This document shows positions 41,853-52,947 of a DNA stretch of 64,000 nt, in pieces. The notes below the pieces were generated by a model, which did no database searches, was not told the DNA's origin, and saw only the letters and a program-made list of their open reading frames with translations. Position numbers and translations under genes: made by a program. This stretch comes from Candidatus Tidjanibacter faecipullorum (GTDB lineage: Bacteria > Bacteroidota > Bacteroidia > Bacteroidales > Rikenellaceae): positions 1-64,000 of the forward strand of contig DXCC01000017.1 in assembly GCA_019116245.1 (NCBI GenBank), written 5' to 3'. Numbering within the stretch: the stretch's first letter is position 1; the number at the start of each line of letters is the position of its first letter.

Positions 41853-42794
41853 CTACGGTTGGCCTCCTTCGTCCGTGTCGGGACGGGCTGCCGGTTTCGG
41901 GGCGGGAGAGGCGCCGTTCAGCACCACGCTGCTGACCGCGGCGATGACCAGCGCCATGCCCGCGGCCGTGAGCGTCGTGAAGTGTTCGCCGAAGGCCAGT
42001 ACGCCGATGAGCATGGCCGTGAGCGGCTCCATGGCTCCGAACAGTGCCGAGAGGGTCGGTCCGATGTGTTTGATGGCCTGTACGAGCGTGATGTTCGAGA
42101 TGGCCGTGGCCGGCAGGGCCAGGCCGAGGATGCAGAGCCAGGTCGGGCCGTCGGTCACCCACCGGATGCCGGTTGTGCAGGCCCCGCAGCAGACAAAGAG
42201 CACGGCACCGAAGAGCGTCACATAGAAAGTGAGGACGGTCGAGTCGAGCTGGGCGGCGCGGGTCTTGCGCACGCCGATCATGTAGCTGCTGTAGAAGAGC
42301 ACCGAGAGACAGGCCGTTACGATGCCGGTCATCGCATCACTTCCGCCCGAGGAGAAGTCGTTGGCCGAAAGCAGCACGGCGCCGGCCAGCGAAGCCAGGA
42401 TGGCGACCAGCGTTTTCCAGGAGAGCCGCTCGTGGAAAAAGAGGGCCATGCCGATGGCTGTGGCCAGCGGGTAGAGGAAGTGGATCGAGGAGGCGACGCC
42501 GGTGGCGATGTACTGGTAGGCGATGACCAGGCAGAGGGAGGTGAGGGCCCGGAAGATGCCGAGCAGGCAGATGATGCCGCCGTCGCGCAGTCCGATACGC
42601 AGATGCCGTCCGGAGAGGAGGGCCGCGAGGCCCAGGGCGAGGGCGGCCACGCCCCAGCGGTAGGCAAGCACCTCGAACGAGGAGAGGCCGCGGCCGATCA
42701 GCAGCAGGGTGAAGAGCGGGGCAAACCCGAAGGTTGAGGAGGAGAGTATCGCATAGAGGATGCCCTTGAAGTATTGGCTGCCGTGTGGTGTCAT
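41853..42794 (-). CDS. EamA-family (drug/metabolite transporter superfamily) permease
   Basis: The 313-residue protein has ten predicted membrane helices in two EamA repeats (about 10-145 and 155-300), each starting near a Gly/Ser-rich helix such as GILYAILSSSTFGFAPLF. Such permeases export metabolites or drugs, and the substrate is not predictable. The ATG at 42794 is chosen because a -7 box (42828-42835) covers the longer start at 42830. The C-terminal tail (about 300-313) is charged and cytoplasmic. Confidence 0.9.
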   Translation of the reverse strand: MTPHGSQYFKGILYAILSSSTFGFAPLFTLLLIGRGLSSFEVLAYRWGVAALALGLAALLSGRHLRIGLRDGGIICLLGIFRALTSLCLVIAYQYIATGVASSIHFLYPLATAIGMALFFHERLSWKTLVAILASLAGAVLLSANDFSSGGSDAMTGIVTACLSVLFYSSYMIGVRKTRAAQLDSTVLTFYVTLFGAVLFVCCGACTTGIRWVTDGPTWLCILGLALPATAISNITLVQAIKHIGPTLSALFGAMEPLTAMLIGVLAFGEHFTTLTAAGMALVIAAVSSVVLNGASPAPKPAARPDTDEGGQP

Positions 42795-42827
42795 GGAATC
42801 GCGTGGTTGGGCCGTCGTGCGGCGGTG

Positions 42828-42835
42828 CAAAGATA
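42828..42835 (-). promoter_or_regulatory. -7 box TATCTTTG of the EamA gene
   Basis: The minus strand reads TATCTTTG, an exact TAnnTTTG match, 33 nt before the ATG at 42794. Confidence 0.55.
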
Positions 42836-42958
42836 GGGACTTCGGGCCGTTGTTGTGCCGTGTCGGGGCGGGATTGACGGCGGACGGAAAACGGCGGCCG
42901 AACAGGCCCGATCGCTTTTTTCTTATTGTGCGAAAGACGTTTATTGTGCGGATATCGT

Positions 42959-42966
42959 TATATTTG
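42959..42966 (+). promoter_or_regulatory. -7 box TATATTTG of the RND efflux operon
   Basis: TATATTTG is an exact TAnnTTTG match, 58 nt before the adaptor's ATG at 43025. TTG triplets upstream have poor spacing for a -33 element. Confidence 0.5.
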
Positions 42967-43024
42967 TCGATCGGCCGTTTTCGTGCCTGTCCGGTCTGTC
43001 CGGATGTCTGACAAAACGAATCTT

Positions 43025-44212
43025 ATGGCGAAACACAACATCAAAATCCGTTTTACGAAGGGGCGTCTGATCGCGCTGGTCGTCGTGGTGGCGGCCATTG
43101 CGGTGGCGCTTTATTTCATTTTCCGCAAACAGCCTCAGCCCGAGGTGATTCCTACGGTAACGGTGGAGACCGTACAGACCGAAGACATGGAGATTTACGG
43201 CGAGTACGTGGGTCGTATCCGGGCCCAGCAGTTCGTCGAGATCCGCGCCCGCGTGGAGGGCTACCTCGAGGAGATGCTGTTCGAGGAGGGTACCTACATC
43301 CAGAAGGATCAGGTGCTGTTCATCATCGACCCGAAACTCTACCGTGCCCGGGTGGACAAGGCCTATGCCCAGCTGCAGAAGGACCGCGCGCTGGAACTGA
43401 AGGCCAAGCGCGATCTGGACCGTATCCGTCCGCTGTTCGAGCAGAATGCGGCCAGCCAGCTTGACCTGGACAACGCCATCGCCTCCTACGAGAGTGCCGT
43501 TTCGGCGGTGATGATGAGCGAGGCCGACCTGACGCAGGCCGAGATGGCCCTGGGTTACACCACCGTCCGGTCGCCCATCTCGGGTTACATCAGCGAACGC
43601 AACGTGGATATCGGTACGCTCGTCGGCCCGGGCGGCAAGTCGTTGCTGGCCACCATCGTGAAGAGCGATACGGTGCGCATCGACTTCAGCATGACCGCGC
43701 TGGACTATCTCAAGAGCAAGGAGCGCAACGTGAACCTCGGTCATCAGGACCCCACGCGCGGCTGGAACCCCTACATCACCGTGACGCTGGCCGACGGTTC
43801 GGTCTATCCCTATTCGGGTCTGGTCGATTTTGCCGATCCGCAGGTCGATCCCCAGACGGGCACCTTCTCGGTGCGTGCCGAGATGCCCAACCCCGACCAG
43901 TCGCTGCTGCCGGGCCAGTTCACCAAGGTGCGCCTGCTGCTGGATGTGCGCAAGAGTGCCGTCGTGGTGCCCGCCAAGGCGGTCATCATCGAGAAGGGCG
44001 GCTCCTATATCTTCGTAGTGCGTCATAACGACACCGTCGAGCGCCGTCTGATCGAGCTCGGTCCCGAGACGGGCAACAAGATGATCGTCGAGCGCGGTCT
44101 GCTGCCCGGCGAACGGATCGTCGTGGAGGGCTACCACAAGCTCATGCCCGGCATGAAGGTGGAGATCGTCGAGACTCCCGCAGACGGAGAGCAAACCAAC
44201 GGGGAGGAGTAG
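43025..44212 (+). CDS. RND efflux periplasmic adaptor subunit (AcrA-like)
   Basis: This membrane fusion protein links the inner-membrane pump to the outer-membrane channel. The 395 residues contain an N-terminal anchor helix (about 13-32), a lipoyl domain split around a helical hairpin (60-200), a beta-barrel (210-290) and a membrane-proximal domain. FVEIRARVEGYLEEMLFEEGTYI near residue 70 and MALGYTTVRSPISGYI near residue 177 are family hallmarks. Starts at 43004 and 42926 are in frame; 42926 precedes the -7 box and is excluded, and 43004 remains possible. The pump gene follows after 3 nt. Confidence 0.93.
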   Translation: MAKHNIKIRFTKGRLIALVVVVAAIAVALYFIFRKQPQPEVIPTVTVETVQTEDMEIYGEYVGRIRAQQFVEIRARVEGYLEEMLFEEGTYIQKDQVLFIIDPKLYRARVDKAYAQLQKDRALELKAKRDLDRIRPLFEQNAASQLDLDNAIASYESAVSAVMMSEADLTQAEMALGYTTVRSPISGYISERNVDIGTLVGPGGKSLLATIVKSDTVRIDFSMTALDYLKSKERNVNLGHQDPTRGWNPYITVTLADGSVYPYSGLVDFADPQVDPQTGTFSVRAEMPNPDQSLLPGQFTKVRLLLDVRKSAVVVPAKAVIIEKGGSYIFVVRHNDTVERRLIELGPETGNKMIVERGLLPGERIVVEGYHKLMPGMKVEIVETPADGEQTNGEE

Positions 44213-44215
44213 CCG

Positions 44216-47200
44216 ATGAAAGCCGACTTTTTTATCGACAGGCCGGTCTTCTCGGCCGTCATCTCCATCCTGATCGTCATCGTGGGCTTCATCGGCCTTG
44301 CGTTGCTGCCGGTGGACCAGTATCCGCAGATTACCCCGCCGACGGTCAAGATCAGCGCCAGCTATCCCGGTGCCAGCGCCCAGACGGTGAGCGAGGCGGT
44401 GGCCACGCCGATCGAACAGGAGCTGAACGGTACCCCGGGCATGCTCTACATGGAGTCGAGCAGTACCAATACGGGCAGCTTCACCGCAACGGTGACGTTC
44501 GACATCTCGGTCAATCCCGATCTGGCGGCCGTCGAGATCCAGAACCGCGTCAAGCAGGCCGAGTCGCGTCTGCCCGCGGAGGTGATCCAGAACGGCATCA
44601 GCGTCGAGAAGCAGGCCCCCAACAAGCTGATGACCATCTGTCTGATCACGTCGGACGAAAAATTCGACGAGATCTACCTCAGTAACTTCGCCACGCTCAA
44701 CGTGGTGGACATTCTGCGGCGTGTGCCGGGCGTGGGCGGTGTCTCGAACGTCGGCAGCCGCTACTATGCCATGCAGATCTGGGTGCAGCCCGACAAGTTG
44801 GCCAACTTCGGCCTGACGGTGCAGGATCTGCAGAACGCCCTCAAGGACCAGAACCGCGAGTCGGCGGCCGGCGTGCTCGGCCAGCAGCCCGTCTCGGGGG
44901 TGGACATCTCGATCCCGATCTCGACCCAGGGTCGTCTGTCGTCGGTGGAGGAGTTCGAGAACATCGTCGTGCGGGCCAACCCCAACGGCTCCATCATCCG
45001 CATGAAGGATGTGGCCCGCGTGTCGCTCGAGGCACAGAGCTACAATACCGAGAGCGGTCTGGACGGTGCCAATGCGGCCGTGATCAACATCCTGCTGCTG
45101 CCCGGCGCCAATGCCATGGAGGTGGCCAAGAACGTGCGCGCTGAGATGGAGGAGATCAGCCGGTCGTTCCCCGACGGCATCACCTATACGATTCCGTTCG
45201 ATACGACAACCTACATTTCGGAGTCGATCCACGAGGTGTACAAGACCCTCTTCGAGGCGCTCGTGCTGGTGATCTTCGTGGTGTTCCTGTCGCTGCAGAA
45301 CTGGCGCGCCACGCTGATCCCCGTGATCGCCGTGCCCATTTCGCTGATCGGTACCTTCGGCGTGATGCTCATGTTCGGCTTTTCGCTCAACATGCTGACC
45401 CTGCTCGGTCTGATCCTCGCCATCGGTATCGTGGTGGACGATGCGATCGTGGTGGTTGAGAACGTCACCCGCATCATGGAGGAGAAGCGGATCGGCGCCT
45501 ACGAGGCAACCAAGGAGGCCATGCACGGCCTGACCGGTGCCATCATCACCACGTCGCTGGTGCTGTGTGCCGTATTTGTGCCGGTGAGCTTCCTGTCGGG
45601 CATCACGGGCATGCTTTACCGCCAGTTTACGGTGACCATCGTGGCCTCGGTGCTGATCTCGACCGTCGTGGCGCTGACGCTGAGCCCGGCCATGTGTGCC
45701 CGCATCCTCAAGCTGCCCGATCCCCACAAGAAGAAAAACATCGTCTTCCGACGCATCAATATCTTCCTTAACCGCAGCAACAAGTTCTACTCCCGGATGA
45801 TCCTCAAGGTGCTGCACATGCCGCGCCGCGTGTTCGCCGGTCTGGGACTGACGGTGATCGCCATCTGGCTGCTCAACTATGCTGTGCCGACCAGCTTCCT
45901 GCCGCAGGAGGACCAGGGATACTTTACCGTCGAATTGGAGCTGCCCGAGGGCGCCACGCTGGAGCGGACCCGGGAGGTGACCGACCGTGCGATGGCCTAT
46001 CTGATGGCCCATCCCGCTGTGGCCCATGTGCAGAACGTGACCGGATCGAGCCCCCGCGTGGGAACGAGCCAGTCGCGCAGCACCCTCACCGTCATCCTCA
46101 AACCGTGGGAGGAGCGCAAGAAAGGCAAACTGGAGAAGGTCATGGACGATGTCCGCACCGAACTGACCCGCTATCCCGAGGCCAAGGTGATCCTGACCAC
46201 CCCGCCGGTCATTCCCGGTCTGGGTACGTCGGGCGGTTTCGAGATGGTCCTGCAGGCGCGCGGCGATGCGACGCTCGACAACCTGCGCGAGGCCTCCGAT
46301 TCGCTGGTCTACCACGCCTCGCACGATCGGCGGCTGAGTGCGGTCTCCTCGTCGCTGCAGCCCGAGATTCCGCAGCTCTACTTCGATGTGGACCGCGACC
46401 AGGTGAAGCTGTCGGGTGTGCCGCTGGCCGACGTCTTCTCCACCATGAAGACCTTCACGGGATCGGTCTATGTGAACGACTTCAACATGTTCAACCGTAT
46501 CTACCGCGTCTATATCCAGGCCGAGGCCCGCTACCGTGCCCACAAGGACAACATCAACCTGTTCTACGTGCGCGGCAACAACAACGTGATGATTCCGCTG
46601 ACGGCACTCGGCACCACATATTATACGACGGGTCCGGGTGTGATCAAGCGTTTTAACATGTTCAACGCCGCCACCATCAGCGGTGAGGCGGCGCAGGGCA
46701 AGAGTTCCGGACAGGCCATGGAGGCCATCGAGGAGCTGGCGCGCGAACAGCTGCCGCCCGAGCTGGTCGACAACATCGGCATCGACTGGAGCGGCCTCTC
46801 CTATCAGGAGAAGAAGGCGGGCGGACAGACGGCCTACATTCTCGGTCTGGTGTTCGTCTTCGTGTTCCTCTTCCTGGCGGCCCAGTACGAAAGCTGGTCG
46901 ATCCCGGTGTCGATCATGCTCTCGCTGCCGATTGCCGTGCTGGGCGCCTATCTCGGCGTCTGGATCTGCGGACTGGAGAACAACGCCTATTTCCAGATCG
47001 GTCTGGTGATGCTGATGGGTCTGGTGGCCAAGAACGCCATCCTCATCGTGGAGTTTGCCCAGACCGAGGTGAAGCGGGGTGTTGAGGTGTCCGTGGCTGC
47101 CCTGCATGCGGCACAGCTCCGTTTCCGCCCGATTCTGATGACTTCGCTGGCCTTCATCCTCGGCATGGTGCCGCTGGTGCTGGCTTCGGGTCCCGGATCG

Positions 47201-47335
47201 GCCAGCCGCCAGGACATCGGTACCGGTGTCTTCTTCGGCATGATCGTGGCGATTCTGGTGGGCATCGTGCTGGTGCCGTTCTTCTTCGTCATGATCCACA
47301 AATTCACCGACCGGCTTAAAAGGAAGAAGGCATGA
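44216..47335 (+). CDS. RND multidrug efflux pump, HAE1 type (AcrB-like)
   Basis: This 1039-residue proton-driven inner-membrane transporter has twelve membrane helices and two large periplasmic loops, the normal HAE1 size. The opening FFIDRPVFSAVISILIVI, the proton-relay aspartate pair in GIVVDDAIVVVENV (about 405-415) and the C-terminal GLVAKNAILIVEFA are diagnostic. It exports hydrophobic compounds such as bile acids, dyes or antibiotics through the coencoded channel. It lies 3 nt after the adaptor and overlaps the channel gene by 4 nt. No dedicated regulator gene is adjacent. Confidence 0.97.
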   Translation: MKADFFIDRPVFSAVISILIVIVGFIGLALLPVDQYPQITPPTVKISASYPGASAQTVSEAVATPIEQELNGTPGMLYMESSSTNTGSFTATVTFDISVNPDLAAVEIQNRVKQAESRLPAEVIQNGISVEKQAPNKLMTICLITSDEKFDEIYLSNFATLNVVDILRRVPGVGGVSNVGSRYYAMQIWVQPDKLANFGLTVQDLQNALKDQNRESAAGVLGQQPVSGVDISIPISTQGRLSSVEEFENIVVRANPNGSIIRMKDVARVSLEAQSYNTESGLDGANAAVINILLLPGANAMEVAKNVRAEMEEISRSFPDGITYTIPFDTTTYISESIHEVYKTLFEALVLVIFVVFLSLQNWRATLIPVIAVPISLIGTFGVMLMFGFSLNMLTLLGLILAIGIVVDDAIVVVENVTRIMEEKRIGAYEATKEAMHGLTGAIITTSLVLCAVFVPVSFLSGITGMLYRQFTVTIVASVLISTVVALTLSPAMCARILKLPDPHKKKNIVFRRINIFLNRSNKFYSRMILKVLHMPRRVFAGLGLTVIAIWLLNYAVPTSFLPQEDQGYFTVELELPEGATLERTREVTDRAMAYLMAHPAVAHVQNVTGSSPRVGTSQSRSTLTVILKPWEERKKGKLEKVMDDVRTELTRYPEAKVILTTPPVIPGLGTSGGFEMVLQARGDATLDNLREASDSLVYHASHDRRLSAVSSSLQPEIPQLYFDVDRDQVKLSGVPLADVFSTMKTFTGSVYVNDFNMFNRIYRVYIQAEARYRAHKDNINLFYVRGNNNVMIPLTALGTTYYTTGPGVIKRFNMFNAATISGEAAQGKSSGQAMEAIEELAREQLPPELVDNIGIDWSGLSYQEKKAGGQTAYILGLVFVFVFLFLAAQYESWSIPVSIMLSLPIAVLGAYLGVWICGLENNAYFQIGLVMLMGLVAKNAILIVEFAQTEVKRGVEVSVAALHAAQLRFRPILMTSLAFILGMVPLVLASGPGSASRQDIGTGVFFGMIVAILVGIVLVPFFFVMIHKFTDRLKRKKA

Positions 47336-48789
47336 AAAGAGGATTTTTCCATAATGCGTTGAAAATCGCATCGTATGCGGCGGTGGCGCTGACCATGGCC
47401 TCGTGCGTGCTGGGCAAAAAATACCAGAGCCCCGACCTGCATCTGCCCGACCGCATTGCGGGGGCTACGGAGGCGGAATCGAATGATTCGCTGCTCTTCG
47501 CCGACATGAAATGGTGGGAGGTGTATGCCGATACGACGTTGCAGCATCTGATCTCGGCCACGCTCGAGAACAACAAGGATCTGGTGATCGCCGCCGAACG
47601 GGTACAGGAACTGGCCCAGTTGCGGCGGATCGACAATGCCGCCATGCTGCCCGCGATCGGCGCCGACATCTATGCCGAACCCGAGTGGGAGAATTACGGT
47701 GGTGACAACCCGAAGGCGAGCCCCGAATACAACGCCACGCTGACGTTCAGTTGGGAGCTGGACCTGTGGGGGCGTCTGCGCTGGGAGCGTCGCAAGAGCA
47801 TCGCCGAGTACCTCGCTTCGGTGGAGGCACAGCGGGCGCTGCAGATGACGCTGGTGGCCGAGGTGGCCCAGGCGTATTTTGAACTGGTGGCGCTCGACAA
47901 CGAGCTGGCCATCGTGCGGCAGACGCTGGCGACCCGTGAGGAGGGGGTGCGGCAGGCGCGGCTCCGTTTCGAGAGCGGCCTGACCTCCGAAACCTCCTAT
48001 CAGCAGTCGAAGGTGGAGCTGGCCAGTACGGCGACGCTCGTGCCGGAGTTGATCCAGCAGGTAGCGGCCAAGGAGCATGAGATCGCTCTGCTGGCGGGCC
48101 GTTATCCCAGTCCCGTGGAACGGGCCGGTTTCGACAGCTCCGAGCGGCTGCCCGACCATCTGCCCGTGGGGCTGCCTTCCGAACTGTTGCGCCGCCGTCC
48201 CGATGTACGGGAGGCCGAGCAGGCGCTCATGGCTGCCAATGCCGCCATGGGGGTGGCCTACACGGATCGTTTTCCGCGCATCCGCCTGACCGGAGACTAC
48301 GGTCTGCAGAGCGATGTGGTGCAGACCATTCTCCGTTCGCCCTATGCCATCATCAACGGCGACCTGCTGGCCCCGCTCTTTGCCTTCAATGCCAAGCGGG
48401 CCAAGTACCGGGCGGCCCAACATGCCTACAAACAGGAGGTGGCGCGGTATGAGAAGACCGTGCTGACCGTTTTCCAGGAGGCCAGCGATGCGATCGTGCG
48501 TTACAACAGCGCCCGTGAAGCCCGCGAGCTGAAGAAAAACCTGGAACAGGCCTCGCTCAAGTATGTGGAGCTGGCCCGGCTGCAATATATAAACGGTGTG
48601 ATCAACTACCTGGACCTGCTCGATGCCCAGCGTAAGTATTTCGATGCCCAGATCGGTTTCAGCAATGCCGTGCGCGACGAATACATTGCTCTGGTGCTGC
48701 TCTACAAGGCGCTTGGCGGTGGCTGGGGACAGATGATGCCCGAAGAGGCGGCGGCCGGCGGGACGGCTTCCGGGACGGTGGCCGAGTAG
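47332..48789 (+). CDS. Outer-membrane efflux channel lipoprotein (NodT/OprM type)
   Basis: This 485-residue TolC-superfamily channel completes the tripartite pump. Lipobox MASC (Cys24) predicts a lipid anchor, as in OprM. Two repeated coiled-coil hairpin halves are visible, with WWEVYADTTLQHLISATLENN near residue 60, LFSWELDLWGRL-like TFSWELDLWGRLRW near residue 138, and the second-half GLPSELLRRRPDVREAEQALMAANA near residue 280. It ends 46 nt before a strong terminator. The three genes form one operon. Confidence 0.95.
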   Translation: MKRGFFHNALKIASYAAVALTMASCVLGKKYQSPDLHLPDRIAGATEAESNDSLLFADMKWWEVYADTTLQHLISATLENNKDLVIAAERVQELAQLRRIDNAAMLPAIGADIYAEPEWENYGGDNPKASPEYNATLTFSWELDLWGRLRWERRKSIAEYLASVEAQRALQMTLVAEVAQAYFELVALDNELAIVRQTLATREEGVRQARLRFESGLTSETSYQQSKVELASTATLVPELIQQVAAKEHEIALLAGRYPSPVERAGFDSSERLPDHLPVGLPSELLRRRPDVREAEQALMAANAAMGVAYTDRFPRIRLTGDYGLQSDVVQTILRSPYAIINGDLLAPLFAFNAKRAKYRAAQHAYKQEVARYEKTVLTVFQEASDAIVRYNSAREARELKKNLEQASLKYVELARLQYINGVINYLDLLDAQRKYFDAQIGFSNAVRDEYIALVLLYKALGGGWGQMMPEEAAAGGTASGTVAE

Positions 48790-48835
48790 ACTTCCGCACC
48801 GGTTTTCATACCGTAATCAGTCCGGAGTATAGCAA

Positions 48836-48873
48836 AATAAGCCCTGCGAAACATCGGTTTCGCGGGGCTTATT
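48836..48873 (+). terminator. Terminator of the efflux operon
   Basis: AATAAGCCCTGCGAAA (48836-48851) pairs with TTTCGCGGGGCTTATT (48858-48873), with one G-T pair and a 6-nt loop. It lies 46 nt after the channel stop codon. Confidence 0.75.
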
Positions 48874-48888
48874 TCGTATCTTTCGGGC

Positions 48889-50619
48889 ATGAAGCGAACC
48901 AATTTCGGAAAACGTTTTCTTCGCGGCCTGTGCCGTTGGGCGGGGCTGATCGGATGGGCCGTGGCCGTTGGCGGATGCGGCAGCGAACCGGCTGCGGAGG
49001 TGGATCCGTGGCTGGAGGTGACGCCTGATATGGTGTCGTTCGGCAGCGACGAGGTGGGCATTGTCCGGCGGGTGGAGGTGCGGAGCCATGCAGCCGCCTT
49101 CTCTACCCGCGTCGTCTATTACGGCCAGGAGCAGGAGTGGCTGGAGGTGGTGCGTGACCGGGCAGGGGTGGAGCTTGCCGCCCGGACGGTCAATCGCGGC
49201 GGGGAGGCCCGCCATGCCGCCGTGACCGTTGAGGTTGCCGGCACCGGGCCGCAAACCATTTCCGTGACCCAGCGCGGAACGGATGACGGGACGGATTATG
49301 GCATCCAGTTGGAGCCCTCCTCGCTGCGGCTGGCGGCGTCGGGCCAGGAGGCGACCGGCGTCGTGCGGATCGTTACGGCGGGCGACGGCGTGTCGGCCGA
49401 GTCGGGGGCTGGGTGGTGTACCGTACGCCTGTCCGGCGATCTGCTGCAGGTGACGGCCGGAGAGCATGCCGACCGGCAGGCGCGCACGTGTGCGGTGACG
49501 GTCTCCAATGCGCAGGGCGAGACGGCCGAGCTGGCCGTCTGGCAGGCCGGAGCGGACGACAGTCCGGTCGTGCTGGAGCCGGACCGGCTGACCTTTGCGG
49601 CTTCGGGGACAGACCTTTCCCGGACGGTGGCGGTGCATACGGCGGGAACCGGCATAACGGCGCACACCGATGCGGCATGGATTGCCCTCTATCTGTCGGG
49701 AGAGTGGTTGTCCGTCACGGTGGAGGAGAACGGCGGCGCGGAGCGGCAGGCCGAGGTGACGGTCTCCAATGCGGAGGGCGGTCGGGCCGTGCTCGCCGTG
49801 CAGCAGGAGGCCGGGGCATTCCGCCTGGAACCCGATCGCCTGCAGTTGGGAGCCGGGGAGCCGCTCTCGGCCGTCTGTACCGTTTCGGGCGGCAGCGAGG
49901 GGCTGACGGCCCGTCCCGATGCGGCGTGTGCCGCCTGGCTGACCGCTTTGGTGGAGGAAAACCGGGTGACGGTGACCGCTGCGCCCAATCCCGCCTTCGT
50001 GTCGCGTACGGGAAGGGTGCTCCTGGCCAATGCGGCCGGCGCCTCGGGTACGCTGACCGTGGAGCAGGCGGGCCGGGAGTGGGTGGAGCTGTGCGGTGTG
50101 TGGAGCTGGCAGTCGCTCATGTCGGCGGAGGGCGGTGAGGTGTCCTGTGCGGGTACGGCAACGCTGACCCGGGTCTCCGGGGAGGCATACCGGCTCACCG
50201 GTCTGGCCGGTGAAGAGGTCGGCGCGCTGGGGGTGACGGATCCGGTCATCCGGCTGGCGTGTCGCGACGGACGGCTCGGCGTGGTGTGCGGCGAAGCCTT
50301 CGGGGTGGGGGACACCCGTTACTATTTTTCCGGCGGGGTGGTCTTTCCGTCCGGCGAGATGGTCGCCTGGCATGACGGAGCGGCCTTCCTGGAACTCGTG
50401 CCCGAGCGTGTGGAGCGCGACGGTGCGGTGTACGACCGGCTGGTGTTTGCCGGGACGGTGACCGCTGCGGCGGAACAGTTTCCCGACCGGCCGGAGGTGT
50501 GGGGCGAAACGGGTCGGGTCTGCTATCGCTACTACCGGCTGGTGTCGTTCGGAGGCGTGCAGCAGGCGGTGCCGGTCGAAACCCATCGGGAACTGGTACT
50601 GGAACGTCCGGCCCGCTGA
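48889..50619 (+). CDS. BACON-repeat surface lipoprotein
   Basis: This 576-residue lipoprotein has lipobox VGGC (Cys30). Four tandem BACON-type immunoglobulin-like repeats of about 80-95 residues follow (roughly 37-130, 140-222, 226-308, 310-395). Each opens with LEPDRL- or LEPSSL-like strands and closes with a VTVSNAxG...VxQ pattern. The C-terminal 180 residues hold a beta-rich domain of no clear family (WSWQSLMSAEGG...). BACON domains occur in Bacteroidota surface proteins that bind carbohydrate or mucin. Its ATG lies 4 nt after a TATCTTTC box, so the start could be leaderless. The ligand is unknown. Confidence 0.82.
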   Translation: MKRTNFGKRFLRGLCRWAGLIGWAVAVGGCGSEPAAEVDPWLEVTPDMVSFGSDEVGIVRRVEVRSHAAAFSTRVVYYGQEQEWLEVVRDRAGVELAARTVNRGGEARHAAVTVEVAGTGPQTISVTQRGTDDGTDYGIQLEPSSLRLAASGQEATGVVRIVTAGDGVSAESGAGWCTVRLSGDLLQVTAGEHADRQARTCAVTVSNAQGETAELAVWQAGADDSPVVLEPDRLTFAASGTDLSRTVAVHTAGTGITAHTDAAWIALYLSGEWLSVTVEENGGAERQAEVTVSNAEGGRAVLAVQQEAGAFRLEPDRLQLGAGEPLSAVCTVSGGSEGLTARPDAACAAWLTALVEENRVTVTAAPNPAFVSRTGRVLLANAAGASGTLTVEQAGREWVELCGVWSWQSLMSAEGGEVSCAGTATLTRVSGEAYRLTGLAGEEVGALGVTDPVIRLACRDGRLGVVCGEAFGVGDTRYYFSGGVVFPSGEMVAWHDGAAFLELVPERVERDGAVYDRLVFAGTVTAAAEQFPDRPEVWGETGRVCYRYYRLVSFGGVQQAVPVETHRELVLERPAR

Positions 50620-50681
50620 CGCGGCAGCCGGCGGTTGCTATTTTGTCACGTGCGGATGACCGTGTCGTGTCACGGTGTCAG

Positions 50682-50715
50682 ACGGGGCCTGCCAGATCGG
50701 CGGCGGCCCCGTTTG
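50682..50715 (+). terminator. Weak hairpin after the BACON gene
   Basis: ACGGGGCC (50682-50689) pairs with GGCCCCGT (50705-50712) over a 15-nt loop, followed by TTG only. It lies 62 nt after the stop; the missing T tract makes it uncertain. Confidence 0.4.
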
Positions 50716-50802
50716 GCATGCAATGTGCAGTATCTTCTGTCGCGATCCGCAAGGATCTCAACCGAAAAAAAGAAAACAATATAAACATTAAAAGTTACAA
50801 CC

Positions 50803-51072
50803 ATGAACATCAAACCGTTATCAGACAGAGTTTTGATACAGCCCAATCCGGCTGAAGAAAAAACGGCCGCAGGCCTGATTATTCCCGATACGGCAAAGGA
50901 GAAGCCGCTGGCAGGCAAGGTAGTGGCCGTAGGTCCCGGTACTTCCGACGTGAAGATGGAAGTAAAAGTGGGTGATACGGTTCTGTACGGCAAGTATGCC
51001 GGTACGGAGGTGACGGTGGAGGGTGAAACCTACCTCATCATGCGTCAGAGCGACATCTTCGCCATCATCTAG
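50803..51072 (+). CDS. groES: Co-chaperonin GroES
   Basis: GroES caps the GroEL ring during protein folding. The 89-residue length, the N-terminal [20 protein letters not shown], the mobile loop near residue 20-30 ([16 protein letters not shown]) and [15 protein letters not shown] are typical. groEL follows after 39 nt. No CIRCE operator (TTAGCACTC inverted repeat) is seen in the 183-bp upstream gap, so heat-shock control would have to be by another route. Confidence 0.97.
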   Translation: MNIKPLSDRVLIQPNPAEEKTAAGLIIPDTAKEKPLAGKVVAVGPGTSDVKMEVKVGDTVLYGKYAGTEVTVEGETYLIMRQSDIFAII

Positions 51073-52746
<1,674 letters not shown>

Positions 52747-52787
52747 CAGCCCGGTCGGTCTTCCCTTCGGAAGGCGCCGCATAACCC

Positions 52788-52830
52788 AGGACGGGAGAGT
52801 GTCCGAAAGACATTCTCCCGTCCTTTTTTT
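52788..52830 (+). terminator. Terminator of groESL
   Basis: AGGACGGGAGAGTGTC (52788-52803) pairs with GACATTCTCCCGTCCT (52809-52824) with one G-T pair and a 5-nt loop, then six T follow. Confidence 0.9.
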
Positions 52831-52908
52831 GTGCCGTTTTGAATCCTCGGTGGGGCGCGTTGACGCCGGCTTCGGAGGGCCGGATCGGCCGAATCTTCGA
52901 AAAATTGT

Positions 52909-52916
52909 TATATTTG
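52909..52916 (+). promoter_or_regulatory. -7 box TATATTTG of the surface-protein operon
   Basis: TATATTTG is an exact TAnnTTTG match, 31 nt before the first ATG of the seven-gene operon. No other such box was noticed within the operon's short gaps, so this may drive the whole unit. Confidence 0.55.
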
Positions 52917-52947
52917 TCCCATTTAGTGTCTAACGAGAAGTGATTGT

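Noticed and set aside
42941-47371. 1476-codon open frame on the minus strand across the efflux genes
   Set aside because: It lies antisense to the clear adaptor and pump genes, reads as His/Asp/Gly/Arg-rich sequence without domains, and is a by-product of GC-rich codon use.
50620-50802. CIRCE heat-shock operator upstream of groES
   Set aside because: No TTAGCACTC-N9-GAGTGCTAA or close variant is present; the small GATCC/GGATC inverted repeat is too short to count.
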